Notes: generated by a model not told the origin, from the letters alone. Numbered from the stretch's first letter, positions 1-9,989 are shown. The stretch: DNA of 64,000 bases from Torymus aiolomorphi (GCA_036365515.1 CM070875.1:87872128-87936127), one strand, 5' to 3'. Numbers and translations: made by a program.

Positions 1-579
1 AGAAGGTGGAGAGAAAGGCGGTGAGTGAGCGCCAGGGGTTGCGAGCGCGGTAGCGAGTAGGGGCCCCTGCAAGCAGTTGGCCCGCGTTGCTACCTCGGTA
101 CTGCTACGAGGCACATCAGGGCGCGCCTGCCAGTCTGCTTCCCGCTCGACAACCGGTTTTTCTGTGCTCGCGCGCGGTGGAGAGAGAGCCGCTTGCTGGG
201 AGCGGTGAGCGCGGGGCGGAGGGGGCACAGCCGGCGTCGAGGCGCTGAATAGTGCGCGGTGGTGGGGCGACTCTCGAGCAGCAGACGGCGTGCCTCGCTG
301 GGATGGAGTAAGCGAGGCGCGCATGCTCACCTGTGTGAAATTGCGCGATGTAGAGACGGCTACTGTCGGCTGCTTCAGATGTTTTGCCTGTGCGCTCGTC
401 TGCTTGGCTGCTTTTGATGATTTCGGCACTGCCGGGGACTGTTCTCCGTTGCGGCAAATATTGCACAGTCCATCCTTCTTTTTACCCGAATATTTGGAGT
501 GGCATAGCTGTTTCCACTTTGGGCACCGTCCAAGAGTACGTGTAGTCGTCACTTTGCACACCACACAGCTGTTCTCCAT
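1..579 (-). CDS. N-terminal part of a LINE ORF1-like zinc-finger protein, leaving the window
   Basis: An open frame of 193 codons starts at an ATG (579-577) and runs to base 1 without a stop, so the C-terminus lies outside the window. The first 42 residues carry six cysteines (C5, C8, C19, C26, C39, C42), a C-X2-C pair at each end, which suggests a zinc-binding fold of loose PHD/RING type. The remainder is rich in Pro, Ser, Ala and Arg and looks disordered. The upstream leader (580-1160) resembles the leader of the LINE-like element at 49875-51640, so I infer ORF1 of a related non-LTR retrotransposon, perhaps RNA-binding. No catalytic domain is visible. A host gene cannot be excluded, because only the N-terminus is seen. 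Confidence 0.45.
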   Translation of the reverse strand, partial: MENSCVVCKVTTTRTLGRCPKWKQLCHSKYSGKKKDGLCNICRNGEQSPAVPKSSKAAKQTSAQAKHLKQPTVAVSTSRNFTQVSMRASLTPSQRGTPSAARESPHHRALFSASTPAVPPPPRAHRSQQAALSPPRASTEKPVVEREADWQARPDVPRSSTEVATRANCLQGPLLATALATPGAHSPPFSPPS

Positions 580-1160
580 GTTTTCAAAACCAAACACGAA
601 GGACGCCAATCAAAACAAAGGAGGCACCGGCTGGCCGTTGACACTTGTATAGAAGCCGTTGGATTTGAATCGTATCTGGATGTAATGCCGGCGCCAGTTA
701 TTTGAAGCAGTGGTTGTTGTTGATGTTGTTGCTGTTGTTTGGTGCAAGGAGTTAACCGAGGGTGCTGATCTCTCTTGGGTTGCAGTATAAATGCTGGCTG
801 TTGTTGTTCACCTGCCGTGTAGCAACCCAGTCTGCTAGCTATAGAGGTTATGTGGATCTTCCTCAAAGGAAAAGTGGCTCCTGGCTCATAGTATACCATG
901 TAATATCATGGAAACTTAGGCGGAGAGCTTGAGAGCCAGTGGAGCTACTTTCCTGTAACCAAATCACTCCTCAGAGTGAAGAGAAGTTCAAAAAACGTTC
1001 AAAAAAACTGTGAGAGCAGAAACCAGACGTGCGACTTACCCGACAGAGAGAGAGAGAGAGAGGGAGAGAGAGACAGCAAAGGCCGGGGACCGTGAAGCAC
1101 GCTCCGTCCCCGCCTCGATAGCAGCGAGAGCAAGGGGAATAGCCGCTGCGCACTATAGGG
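580..1160 (-). mobile_element. 5' leader of the LINE-like element
   Basis: Non-coding on both strands. The stretch around 905-1075, including a short GA tract, matches 51316-51450 in order and orientation, and both copies reach a similar CACTATAGG-type sequence on the distal side (about 1150 and 51630). This suggests two members of one family with their 5' ends at about 1160 and 51640. A (TTG)n-like stretch lies at 712-742. Short frames on either strand here do not look coding. Confidence 0.4.
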
Positions 1161-1860
1161 TCTGCGATGGCTGGCCAGCCAAGAGTAAGTTGTGCCTAAG
1201 TTATACGTTCTGGTTGTTGCGAGACTTGTTTGTTGCCGCCGCGAATCGACGTGCGTGTGTGCGTGCCTTAGTAAAGTCTCGGCCTGTCGCGTTTTATGTT
1301 ATCATCTTGTCCGGGTTTCGCGCCCCTTATTTCTATTATTTTATTCAAATAAACCGTTCGTTTTTATCTTAAATAGTCGAGTCACGGGTACTTATTGAGC
1401 GCACCTTAACCTATGCATGATTACCCGAATACCGCCCTCTACCCTTTTGAGTTGCTGCAGCTAGTCGCAGGCATTGCCTCCTAGACGTCATCGTCTCCTG
1501 GAGGAGACAAGGTGGCAGGGTGTAAGTATCTCAATGGCCGCTCGAGAGGTTAGACCGAGCGGCGTTGTACGCGGGAAATACCGGCTGCGCTGGTAACGCT
1601 AGGTCATAGCGAGCAGCCGGTAGCTCGCGGGCAGCAGTTGGCAGCAGCGGCAGAGCGCAGCGCCGGTTCTAGGAGAAAGCGGCCTAGGCTTTCTACAATA
1701 GAAGCCGGGCTCGCATGTTCGGAACCTGTGCCGAGGCGCTTCCGCCGGACTACAGGTAATTCTACAACGGTGAGTTGCCCAGGCGTAGAATACCCTCGTA
1801 TATTACCCCACGAACCCCTGAGAGGGATTAATACCCTCTCCCTAACTGAACTCCGTTACA
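1161..1860. mobile_element. Right end of an LTR-like element
   Basis: No gene is seen. The stretch ends in CCGTTACA (1853-1860), the same terminus as the Gypsy LTR that ends at 30650. The sequence just after it (ACCTTAAG...) is the start of a repeat also present at 60220 without this insertion, so 1860 looks like a true insertion boundary. AATAAA sits at 1348-1353. No matching left terminus (TGTAACGG) is present, so the LTR is truncated, interrupted by the LINE to its left, or starts outside the window. Confidence 0.4.
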
Positions 1861-2690
1861 ACCTTAAGAATATAGAGTTCGAATATTGAATATATGCTTT
1901 TATAACTTAAACATAATAGAATATAGAGAGAAAGTATGTGCAAAGATTTAAACTATTAATTTTGTAGCATGTTATAATTGAATGCTTGCATTTGAGTAGA
2001 CATATTATATATTTTAGTATAAGATTTCTAAATTAAATTATACATCAAATAGCATGGTACTTCCTTAATAAAAATGTTATGAAGCGAAGTCCTACTAATA
2101 AGAGAATCATATTTTATTTATAAATATCTGATCCTTATAACCTAATTTCGTTTCGATATTTTTATAGTAAATATCCTTAATTCTTTGCACCCATTAATCT
2201 TAGATTAAATATTAAATTCAATTTTAGGTAGATACAAAATGTATGAGTCAAGAATATTAGTGAGGAAAGGGGTTTCGATTGGATATTCAGAAAATTGTAA
2301 CTGAATGTAATTCAGAATTCACAGTTACATAAGACTTATTATATACGTCTAATATTATTGAAAATAGATGTTAAATGTTCTATGTGATGCTTTAAAAAGA
2401 CTCAGTGAGTGGATCCATGATACAAGAAGTATGCATAATAATAACTTTCTAAATATTCTTGATATTTCAGGTATAATTCTAAATTTTCTTGATATTTCAG
2501 AAAATTGTAACTCTTTTCCCTTAGCTTAGCCAATATCATCCCAGATCTCATTTTCAAGGATTTGAAAAGAAGAATCCAAACAAATTATATAGAACAAAAA
2601 ATATTACGCAACGTTCACAATACCCTTCGCTGAAGGTATAAAAAAAATCAACCAATCAGAGACATTCATAAAAGGTCCCAAAAAAATACT
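1861..2690 (+). mobile_element. LINE 5'-end fragment, copy A
   Basis: AT-rich non-coding sequence closely related to 60220-61160 and to 9520-9657 plus 10941-11445. In the last locus it leads directly into the endonuclease/RT frames of a LINE, so this is the 5' untranslated part of that family. Copy A stops just before the LINE ORF would begin and passes into satellite sequence. Confidence 0.55.
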
Positions 2691-3594
2691 ATATAAATAA
2701 CTCTAATCTGTAAAAATTTGAATTCATTTTGTCGACTTGTTTTTGAGAAAAAAATTGAGTTTTGTATGTCCAATGATTACGGGAGTAAAATTGACATAAT
2801 CGCTTCGAAATTCCTTGTAGAGGTAGACTTTTGATAGCTCTCGGTCGAGTTCTTTGGGTAAAATAATCAGTCCAGAAATTTCAGAAATATTTGAGGTTAA
2901 AATTTTTTTTACCTTTTTTTCAAATCATAATTTCTCGAGAACTGCTTTATGTATCAGCTCCAAATTTATAGACGATTTTGTATGTGATATGGACAATATA
3001 TGTGCGAACTTTCACCAAGATCGTACGATTACTTTTTGTGATGTATGATTCTAAAAATTTTCGTATTTTACAGAGTTATTTTCTTTGTCGCATGATAACT
3101 AGAGGAAACAAAAATTAGTTTAATCATGTTGAAATTTTGTGGGGATGTAGAGTCTATATATTATCGTATAAGTCCTTTAGGTAAAGGAATTGTCTCATGA
3201 TTTTTAGAGATATTTAAGGTTAAAATTTTGTTACTGTTTTTTTCTAAATCGTAATTTCTCAATGACGACTTCATGTATCAGCTTGAAATTTATAGACTAT
3301 TTTGTATGCAATATAGGCAATACCTGTGTAAAATTTCATCCAGATTATATGGTTATTTTTTGAGATGTTTGATATTTAAAATCTTAGTCTTATTGAAAAT
3401 GGCTTCCTTTGATGTCGCACAATATAACTACATTAAAATTGTTTTAATTGCTTTGAAATCTGGTGGAGATGTAGAACTTATATATTATTTATTAAAAAAG
3501 TTCTTAGGGTAAAAGAATTCGTTTATGAATTTCAGAGATATTTGAGGTTAAAACTATTTTAGCAGTCTTTTAAAATCGTAATTATTCGGGAATG
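2691..3594 (+). repeat. ~325-bp satellite-like tandem repeat, nearly three units
   Basis: The motif ATTTGAGGTTAAAA or close variants recurs near 2888, 3211 and 3539. The block around GAAATTCCTTGTAGAGGTAG recurs at about 2809, 3132 and 3458. Both give a period of 323-328 bp. Diverged copies occur at 33640-34793 in the same orientation and at 35291-35880, 44640-45240 and 55960-56540 in reverse orientation. Frames such as 2854-3048 and 3273-3512 are part of the repeat and are not genes. Confidence 0.6.
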
Positions 3595-3703
3595 CATTTA
3601 TGACGTAGCGCCTCCGTCACTATTTGAATTACGCGCCTCGGGGGAGTAATACCGCGAGCGAGCACGAGTAAGGGTGGCACTGAAAGCGCGCGCAGCTCCA
3701 CCC

Positions 3704-3777
3704 GTACAACCGCGCCGCCGTCGCCGCTGGCGATGCATGCGTACAACCGCGCCGCCGTCGCCGCTGGCGATGCATGC
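3704..3777 (+). repeat. Perfect tandem 37-bp duplication upstream of the TATA box
   Basis: 3704-3740 and 3741-3777 are identical GC-rich copies. Each contains GCGATGCATGC and two GCCGCCGTCGCC-like blocks. The pair ends 19 bp before the TATA box, where duplicated enhancer-like units often sit in LTR U3 regions. Confidence 0.85.
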
Positions 3778-3796
3778 GTACTCGACGCGCACCGAG

Positions 3797-3802
3797 TATA
3801 AA
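3797..3802 (+). promoter_or_regulatory. TATA box of the solo LTR
   Basis: TATAAA within GAGTATAAAGAGAG. A TCAATT initiator-like sequence follows about 30 bases downstream (near 3827). With AATAAA at 4950 this sets the sense strand of the LTR as plus. The hairpin array would lie in the transcribed leader. Confidence 0.5.
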
Positions 3803-3937
3803 GAGAGCTCCGACGGCCGGAGCAGATCAATTCGCTCGAGGCAGCGGCGAGGTACTTCTTCCACTTCCTCAGCTCCGAGTCCGCGCTGTCAGCAGGTACT
3901 TCTGTGGTAGTGCGAGCTGTAGGCGACGAGCAGTCTC

Positions 3938-4170
3938 CCTACGCCGCGGGTACTGCCGGGCGTAGGTTAACGGCACGATCGCGGGTACCGCCGGATCACG
4001 CCGGAGAGGCCACAGGAACTTCTGGGCCTCTATCCCCGATCGACGCGACCGCGGGTACTGCCGGGTCGTGATCGAGGAGGCCGCAGGTACCGCTGGGCCT
4101 CCACCCACCGAACAGCCGCGGGGACTGCTGGGCTGTGATTCCCCTAACCCACGGGAACTGCCGGGGTTAC
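3938..4170 (+). other. Array of seven stem-loops with a conserved 13-nt loop and variable stems
   Basis: Loops start at 3946, 3981, 4012, 4051, 4083, 4118 and 4151 (spacing 31-39) and share the consensus RCRGGNACYKCYG. Each is flanked by its own inverted arms: CCTACGCC/GGCGTAGG; CGGC..GATC/GATC..GCCG; AGAGGCC/GGCCTCT; GCGACC/GGTCGT, extended by CGATC/GATCG; GGAGGCC/GGCCTCC; ACAGCC/GGCTGT; TAACCC/GGGTTA. The arms differ between hairpins yet stay complementary within each one. A weaker related unit lies at 3892-3904. The centres of loops 2 and 5 contain the palindrome GGTACC. I know of no named element of this form; a structured RNA leader is inferred. Confidence 0.8.
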
Positions 4171-4403
4171 TCGCGTCGCGAAAGTCGGGCATGTCGGCCC
4201 GAAGTTTAGTTATAAGCCGCGTTAGTTAAGTAATCTTGTTCGTTATGATTTTGTAATATGTTTGCGATTTAAAATATAAGTTCCACTTGCGAGTAATGAG
4301 TTGCTAATGCACCGGTATATCGTTTATTGTTTCAGAGCCAAGAGTCACCGTAGATTCACTACTGCATTGTACAGCATTATATATATATATCTGCAACGGT
4401 TCG

Positions 4404-4507
4404 TTCCGGGACGTTTACACTGTACATCGCTGTTATTTCCGGGACGCGCTGTTTTTTCCGGGACGTCCCGGAAATTTTTCTGTACGTAAGCGTTATTTCT
4501 GGGACGC
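4404..4507 (+). repeat. Four TTCCGGGACG-type motifs
   Basis: The decamer TTCCGGGACG occurs three times, plus one TTTCTGGGACG variant. One copy is part of an 18-bp perfect palindrome, TTCCGGGAC/GTCCCGGAA, at 4456-4473. It lies in the same LTR between the hairpin array and the (TA)n tract. Its function is unknown. Confidence 0.65.
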
Positions 4508-4621
4508 GTCTAGAGTCAATAACCCCAGGGATATTATTTCTTTAGTCACGCGCTTATATAGGGAACTCTGAAGAGATAAACTATAGGACCCTGTAGATTA
4601 CCAGAAATAACGTGTATAGGT

Positions 4622-4889
<268 letters not shown>

Positions 4890-4949
4890 GTTCCTCTTTT
4901 TCTTTAGATAACAATAAATATATTCATTTATTCTACTTTTGTTCGATTC

Positions 4950-4955
4950 AATAAA
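4950..4955 (+). promoter_or_regulatory. Polyadenylation signal AATAAA of the solo LTR
   Basis: AATAAA about 70 bp before the right terminus of the LTR, the expected place for the end of the R region. Confidence 0.5.
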
Positions 4956-5029
4956 CCCTTCCATCTCCCAACTGACCCTGGTCTTACTCTAGAGCATGCA
5001 GCGGGAGATGCTCACCCGTCACACATTTA

Positions 5030-5595
5030 TATATACTAGAAAATGGAAATGACATACACTATGCGCTATGCGCCAATGCGTGCGTGTTGTATACTTGCTT
5101 TTGTTTTGTAATAGCCATTTATTATTTTTAAGGTTAGAACCTTTTTCTCACATCGGAAATTCCAGAAAGAGCACACAAATGCGGACAGGCATACTACTCG
5201 AGACAAGTACCCTATGTGTGAATTTCACAAAGAAAATATAATTTGAAGTGAAGGTTATTTAGGAATTTAAAAGGTTTTGACGATAATATTACAATCTATT
5301 ATTTTATTTATTCTCCCACATAATTAAAAAAAAATCATACCTATTATTTTGTATTTTATTCATATATTATACATAATTTAAAAATTAATAATTTTTAATC
5401 TTCATAAATGAATTTAATTATAATTATGTCATAAATTGCAAAAATTATAAATTCTGTTATTAAAAATTCATTAAAGGAATAAGCAAATTAAGTTGGAGGA
5501 AGCCACGGGCCATTATATTTTTACAATATATGTGCCATATACTTACAATAATACAAAATATTTAAGGATATCTAATTTAATGATATTACAATTCT
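5030..5595. mobile_element. Remnant of a short TIR element and AT-rich flank
   Basis: 5033-5290 matches 34794-35050, starting with ACTAGAAAATGGAAATGACA, which is the TIR of the element at 34794-35290. The stretch around 5471-5515 contains a copy of the GAGGAAGC(T/C)ACGGGCCA motif of the MITE at 55063-55490. 5490-5595 is the left flank of the mariner insertion and is found in reverse at 60002-60140. No gene is seen. Confidence 0.5.
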
Positions 5596-5956
5596 ACACG
5601 GTGTATCATTTTAATTTATCCAGCCAAATATCTCCGAATGCAGGCCAGATACAGAAAAATGGTTCAGATGAAAATTGTTCTCGACGATGGGGGTAAACTT
5701 TTGGTCACCTTCAATTTGACCTTGAGATCATTTTTCAAGGTCATTTCAAGGTTAAGGTCATTTTTTCAAATTACAACCCCTATTTCTGACGTCGGGAGCG
5801 GATAGAGCGGGAAATTTTACGTCCAAAATAGTTCTTTAAACTTTTTTTTGTGACCTCCACAAGGTTATATTAAGCTCAAATGCTTAAAAATTGGTCAGAA
5901 CGCGAAAGTTCATAGGTGTCTCAAGCAGAACAAGCCTTGATAAACCCAACCAATCA
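5596..5956 (+). repeat. Left terminal inverted repeat of the mariner-like element
   Basis: Reverse complement of 8620-8970 with modest divergence and small indels. It includes the AAGGTCA-rich blocks and the TATTTCTGACGTC(G/A)G block. Confidence 0.8.
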
Positions 5957-6062
5957 AAGGGTGTCTTCTTTGTAGATAAAGTTCAGCATGCCGCCTAGCT
6001 GCTGCACGATAATTGCCATTACATTGCACTAAAACCATTATCATGTCAACTATTTGATGAGC
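5957..6062 (-). pseudogene. Inverted fragment of the transposase N-terminus
   Basis: Reads on the minus strand as the same peptide start (MIMVLVQCNGNYRAAARR) as the intact gene at 6554. The match is about 106 bp (5957-6062 against 6536-6641) with few mismatches. It directly adjoins the left TIR. With the intact 5' end it forms an inverted repeat around a ~470-nt loop. Confidence 0.75.
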
Positions 6063-6553
6063 TGGATAATTCACAGATACAATAAAAAAGGGATCTGTAC
6101 TCAAAACCAGACCCAATCAACTCTTATGAATTTTCATGTGCTAAAACCGAATCTGGGGCCAGAATTATGCCATCACCTTCCATTTTTTATTAAAACTCAA
6201 GAAATCACCCTCCCACTTACGAAAATTCATGATTTTATGGGAATAAGCGTTACGTAAAAAAATATAAAGTAAAAGAAATTTTTATCTTTATCACAGGAAT
6301 AACGAAGTCAAAAGTTTAAAATCTAATAACTGATAACAAGATTAACTAAGTAAGAGGTTAAAATACAAGTGTTAACTGTTAAATTATTGAAAATAAGCAA
6401 GAATTGAATTTTCAACAATTTGTATTGAATTTGTAACTTAAGTTAAATTTCCAAGATACGAAGGTTTATTTGTTCTCAATATTTTAAAAATTAAATCTTT
6501 TTCAATTGTCTCGTCTATAAGTAAAGTTACATCCAGCTGATCAAATAGTTGAA

Positions 6554-7588
6554 ATGATAATGGTTTTAGGGCAATGTAATGGTAATTATCGTGCAGCAGC
6601 TAGGCGGTATGCTGAGTTGTATCCACAAAGGAGACATCCTACTGATTTGACAATCAGAACTCTAACTCAAATAACTCGCGGTGGCCACCTTATTCGTCAG
6701 CGCAGGCACCACGAATACGATGAAAACGATGCTCGTGTCATGACTATTTTAGCAATTGTTCATCTCGACCAGCATATTAGCACATGCCAAATTGAAAGAG
6801 AAATAGGTATTTCCCGTCCGACGGTTTCAAGGATTCTGATTGACTATCATGCCTACCATATAACTTTAGTTCAGGAACTAAGGCAGAACCATATTCAATT
6901 GCGCATTGAATTTTGTCACTGGGCTTTAAGAATGATAGAAAATGATCCAGACTTTTTCAAATACGTCCTTTTTTCGGATGATGCAAAATTTTGTAGCGAT
7001 GGGCGACTGAACAGGCACAATTGCCATTATTGGTCAGATGTGAACCCTCACTGGCACAGAGCGATGCATCATCAAAATCGGTGGAGCATAATGGTGTGGT
7101 GTGGAATAGTCAATGGTTACTTGATAGGTCCGTATTTCTTTGAGCGAAATGTCGATAGAAACAGCTACTTAAAGCTAATAAGAGATCATTTACCAGTACT
7201 TTTGGAAAACGTCGACCTAGCTGCAAGACAAAGAATGTGGCTACAGCAAGATGATGCACCACCACATTTTGCACGAATCGTTCGAGAATTTTTAAATAAC
7301 AACTACAGTGACAGGTGGATTGGACGAGGAGGTCCAGTTAACTGGCCTGCTAATTCACCAGATATGACGTTACCAGATTTTTTCTTGTGGGGATACGTAA
7401 AAAATGTAGTTTTTGCTCAACGGCCTACAACAAGGGAAGATTTTATGGATAGAATTCGTTGAGCTTGCGAATCCATTTCTAGAGCAACGTTGCTCAGGAC
7501 TGTGGATCATTTCGGGTGCATCCAACGGCGATTACGCCTATGTCTGGAAGCCAACGGAGGTAACTTTGAACATGTACTCCGTCGATAG
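6554..7588 (+). pseudogene. Mariner-like transposase (DD41D spacing), one nonsense codon near the end
   Basis: Encodes a cut-and-paste DDE transposase. Residues ~1-50 form an HTH region of the type found in arthropod mariner-like proteins (YRAAARRYAELYPQRRHP). A second HTH lies near residues 80-110 (CQIEREIGISRPTVSRIL). The catalytic core shows VLFSDDAKF, WLQQDDAPPHF and SPDMTLPDFF; counting from the second Asp (QD) to the Asp of LPDF leaves 41 residues. The start ATG (6554) opens an uninterrupted 302-codon frame. A TGA at 7460-7462 ends it, but the same frame continues to a TAG at 7586, adding a plausible C-terminus. All three acidic residues are present, so only the terminal ~40 residues are lost. 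Confident on superfamily, less so on subfamily. Confidence 0.8.
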
Positions 7589-7612
7589 ATAATGTCAACT
7601 GCAGTAATAATG

Positions 7613-8216
7613 GTGAGAGGCAAGGGGACTCACGTTAAACAAGCACCCCAGTGAGAGGCAAGGGGACTCACGTTAAACAAGCACCCCAGTGAGAGGCAAG
7701 GGGACTCACGTTAAACAAGCACCCCAGTGAGCGGCAAGGGGACTCACGTTAAACAAGCACCCCAGTCAGAGGCAAGGGGACTCACGTAAACAAGCATCCC
7801 AGTAAGAGGCAAGGGGACTCACGTTAAACAAGCACCCCAGTGAGAGGCAAGGGGACTCACGTTAAACAAGCACCCCAGTGAGAGGCAAGGGGACTCACGT
7901 TAAATAAGCACCCCAGTGAGAGGCAAGGGGACTCACGTTAAACAAGCACCCCAGTGACAGGCAAGGGGACTCATGTTAAACAAGCACCCCAGTGAGAGGC
8001 AAGGGGACTTACGTTAAACAAGCACCCGAGTGAGAAGCAAGAGGCTCACGTTAAACAAGCACTCCAGTTAGAGGCAAGGGGACTCACGTAAACAAGCATC
8101 CCAGTGAGAGGCAAGGAGACTCACGTTAAACAAGCGCCTCAGTAAGAGGCAAGGGGACTCACGTTAAAAAAGCATCCCAGTGAGAGGCAAGGGGACTCAC
8201 GTAAACAACCACCCCA
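7613..8216 (+). repeat. 38-bp minisatellite, about 16 units
   Basis: Head-to-tail units of GTGAGAGGCAAGGGGACTCA followed by CGTTAAACAAGCACCCCA, with starts at 7613, 7651, 7689 and so on. Point changes and 1-3 bp deletions accumulate toward the right end. It lies inside the transposon, just after the transposase. Confidence 0.95.
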
Positions 8217-8619
8217 GAGGAAACAGGCCTTACTATGTCCGCGTCGTTGTTTCTGGGTAACGCTAAAAGTAAGGACCCAGTATTATCAAAAAGAGCTTAA
8301 AGCCAATAGAGCAATATTGCTGAAACTTCTGTAGATAAGTGACCGCGAAAACTCCCAGGATAGTATTTTTAGCGATTTTCATGGAAATTGGAAAATTGAC
8401 CCCACTTAAAGCGATTCAATCTCCATGTGGTACTCCGGCGTCGCATCTGACTTCGAATTTATAATCAGCGACCCCTGAAGCTCTCAGAATGTGTTTTTTG
8501 TGATTTTCATAGTGATTCAAAATGCCCTCATTTGGGATATTTGAGCCTCCATGTGGTACCATCGCATCGCACCTCACAGAAACCTAACATCATATTCACA
8601 ATTGGCGACCACAAAAATT

Positions 8620-8970
8620 TCTTAATTGGTTGGGTTTATCAAGGCTTGTTCTGCTTGAGACAACTATGAAATTTCGCTTTCTGCATTTGACCATCATTTA
8701 ACCTTGTGGAGGTCACAAAAAAATGATTAAAGAACTGTTTTTGACGTAAAATTTCCCGCTCTATCTGATTCCGACGTCAGAAATAGGTGTTGTAATTTGA
8801 AAAAATGATCTTAACCTTGAAATGACCTTGAAAAATCATCTCAAGGTCAAATTGAAGGTGACCAAAAGTTGACCCCCATCGTCACGAACAATTTTCATCT
8901 GAACCATTTTTCTGTATCTGGCCTGCATTCGGAGATATTTCACTGCATAAATTGAAATGAGACACCGTGT
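8620..8970 (-). repeat. Right terminal inverted repeat of the mariner-like element
   Basis: Mirror of 5596-5956. Starts at the TTGGTTGGGTTTATCAAGGC block and ends GACACCGTGT. Confidence 0.8.
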
Positions 8971-9236
8971 TTATTGTAATACCTTCCATTGTATAAAATT
9001 CTTACTATTTATAAATATTTCTTAGAAAAAAAAACTTGAAAAGATATTTTCATGTAATAAATTGTTTAGTATTTTCTATATTAAATTGTGTACTTCACTT
9101 TCTAAAGAACTATAAATTATAAATAAATAGGAAAATTAAATGTTATTGATCAATTAATAAATATAGCAAGATTATAGATAAATGAATTATATTAAAATAT
9201 AAACGGTATGGATATCAATAATAAAATACTGTTGTA
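8971..9236. other. AT-rich flank, no gene
   Basis: Right flank of the mariner insertion. Its first ~60 bases are found in reverse at 60006-60060. Nothing else recognised. Confidence 0.5.
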
Positions 9237-9450
9237 TATAGTAACGGGGGGATACGGAGGAGGAAAGTAAAAAATACGCGCCGGCATCGGGAATCGAACC
9301 CGAGCCGTCCGGACCGGAGGCGAATGTCTCTACCGCGAGACTACCAACGCACTGCTCGCTGGCCCTCTCTCTGGTGTGCTAACCGCAGGTGCCGGTAACA
9401 CAGGGCCCTACTCTTGCGCCGACTAGCGCTGTATCACACCTCGTTATAAT
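9237..9450 (-). mobile_element. tRNA-derived SINE-like repeat
   Basis: A GC-rich island in AT-rich DNA containing a tRNA-like sequence on the minus strand (9279-9351) plus unrelated sequence on either side. Its edges read GTAACGGGG and CCTCGTTATA, loosely inverted. A polymerase III-derived retroposon is the simplest reading, but no poly(A) or simple-repeat tail is clear. Confidence 0.4.
9279..9351 (-). tRNA. tRNA-like sequence (Arg-like), probably a pseudogene
   Basis: The T arm is perfect (TCGGG-TTCGATT-CCCGA, containing the B box), and a D-arm-like TCTC/GAGA stem-loop precedes it. The anticodon loop can be read as CTCCGGT with anticodon CCG, over a poorly paired stem. The acceptor stem does not pair well. 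A pseudogene or a SINE head is more likely than a working tRNA. Confidence 0.5.
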
Positions 9451-9519
9451 ATATAACTATTCCAGTTATAGAGTTCGCCTGAAATGAAATAGCTGTATAG
9501 ATAATAGATTTTAATAATT

Positions 9520-9657
9520 AATAAGATCAAATAGAATGGCACTTTTTTAATAAAAATGTTATGAAGCGAAGTCCTAATAAGAGAAACATATTTTATTTAA
9601 ACATTTGACGATTATAACCTAATTTAATTTTGATATTTTTATAGTAAATAATCTTAA
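9520..9657 (+). mobile_element. LINE 5'-end fragment, copy C, left part
   Basis: Matches copy A (2030-2180) and copy B (60400-60550), including AAAATGTTATGAAGCGAAGT. It is interrupted at 9657 by the foldback element and resumes at 10941. Confidence 0.65.
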
Positions 9658-9989
9658 CCCTGGTAAAAATGTTTACGTGATAAATTATGCAATTAGACAC
9701 ATACTAAAACACGTGCCTTATCACGTGATTTGGCGTGTATAAAAGCACGTGCTTTTGCACCTGCTGAATCACGTATTAAATAATGTGACTAATAAATTGC
9801 TTTTTTCGAACCGATTTGGCATGTGTAAAATCAAGTGATTTTATACGTGAGAAATCATGTCATATAAGAAAACTTGATATATAATATAAATAAGAAAACT
9901 ATTATTTTTAATACTTTCATAAATCATATTAAAATGATGTTGCAAATAATAAGAAGATGTTTTATAAAAATTGAAAACTGACTTAAAGG

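Larger units (their letters stand above)
5596..8970 (+). mobile_element. Tc1/mariner-like transposon with long TIRs
   Basis: Left terminus ACACGGTGTATCATT (5596) and right terminus AATGAGACACCGTGT (ending 8970) open inverted repeats of ~350 bp (5596-5956 and 8620-8970). An uninserted relative of both flanks lies in reverse at 60002-60140, consistent with insertion at a TA-rich site. The element holds a transposase at 6554, an inverted N-terminal fragment at 5957-6062, a 38-bp minisatellite at 7613-8216, and 8217-8619, in which I see nothing. Long TIRs and the catalytic spacing place it near the DD41D (rosa-like) group. Confidence 0.75.

Noticed and set aside
7613..8216. Regular 38-bp units resembling a CRISPR array
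   Set aside because: Units are contiguous with no variable spacers, in a eukaryotic transposon; it is a minisatellite.
9279..9351. Functional tRNA-Arg gene
   Set aside because: T arm is perfect but acceptor and anticodon stems do not pair well; more like a SINE head or pseudogene.
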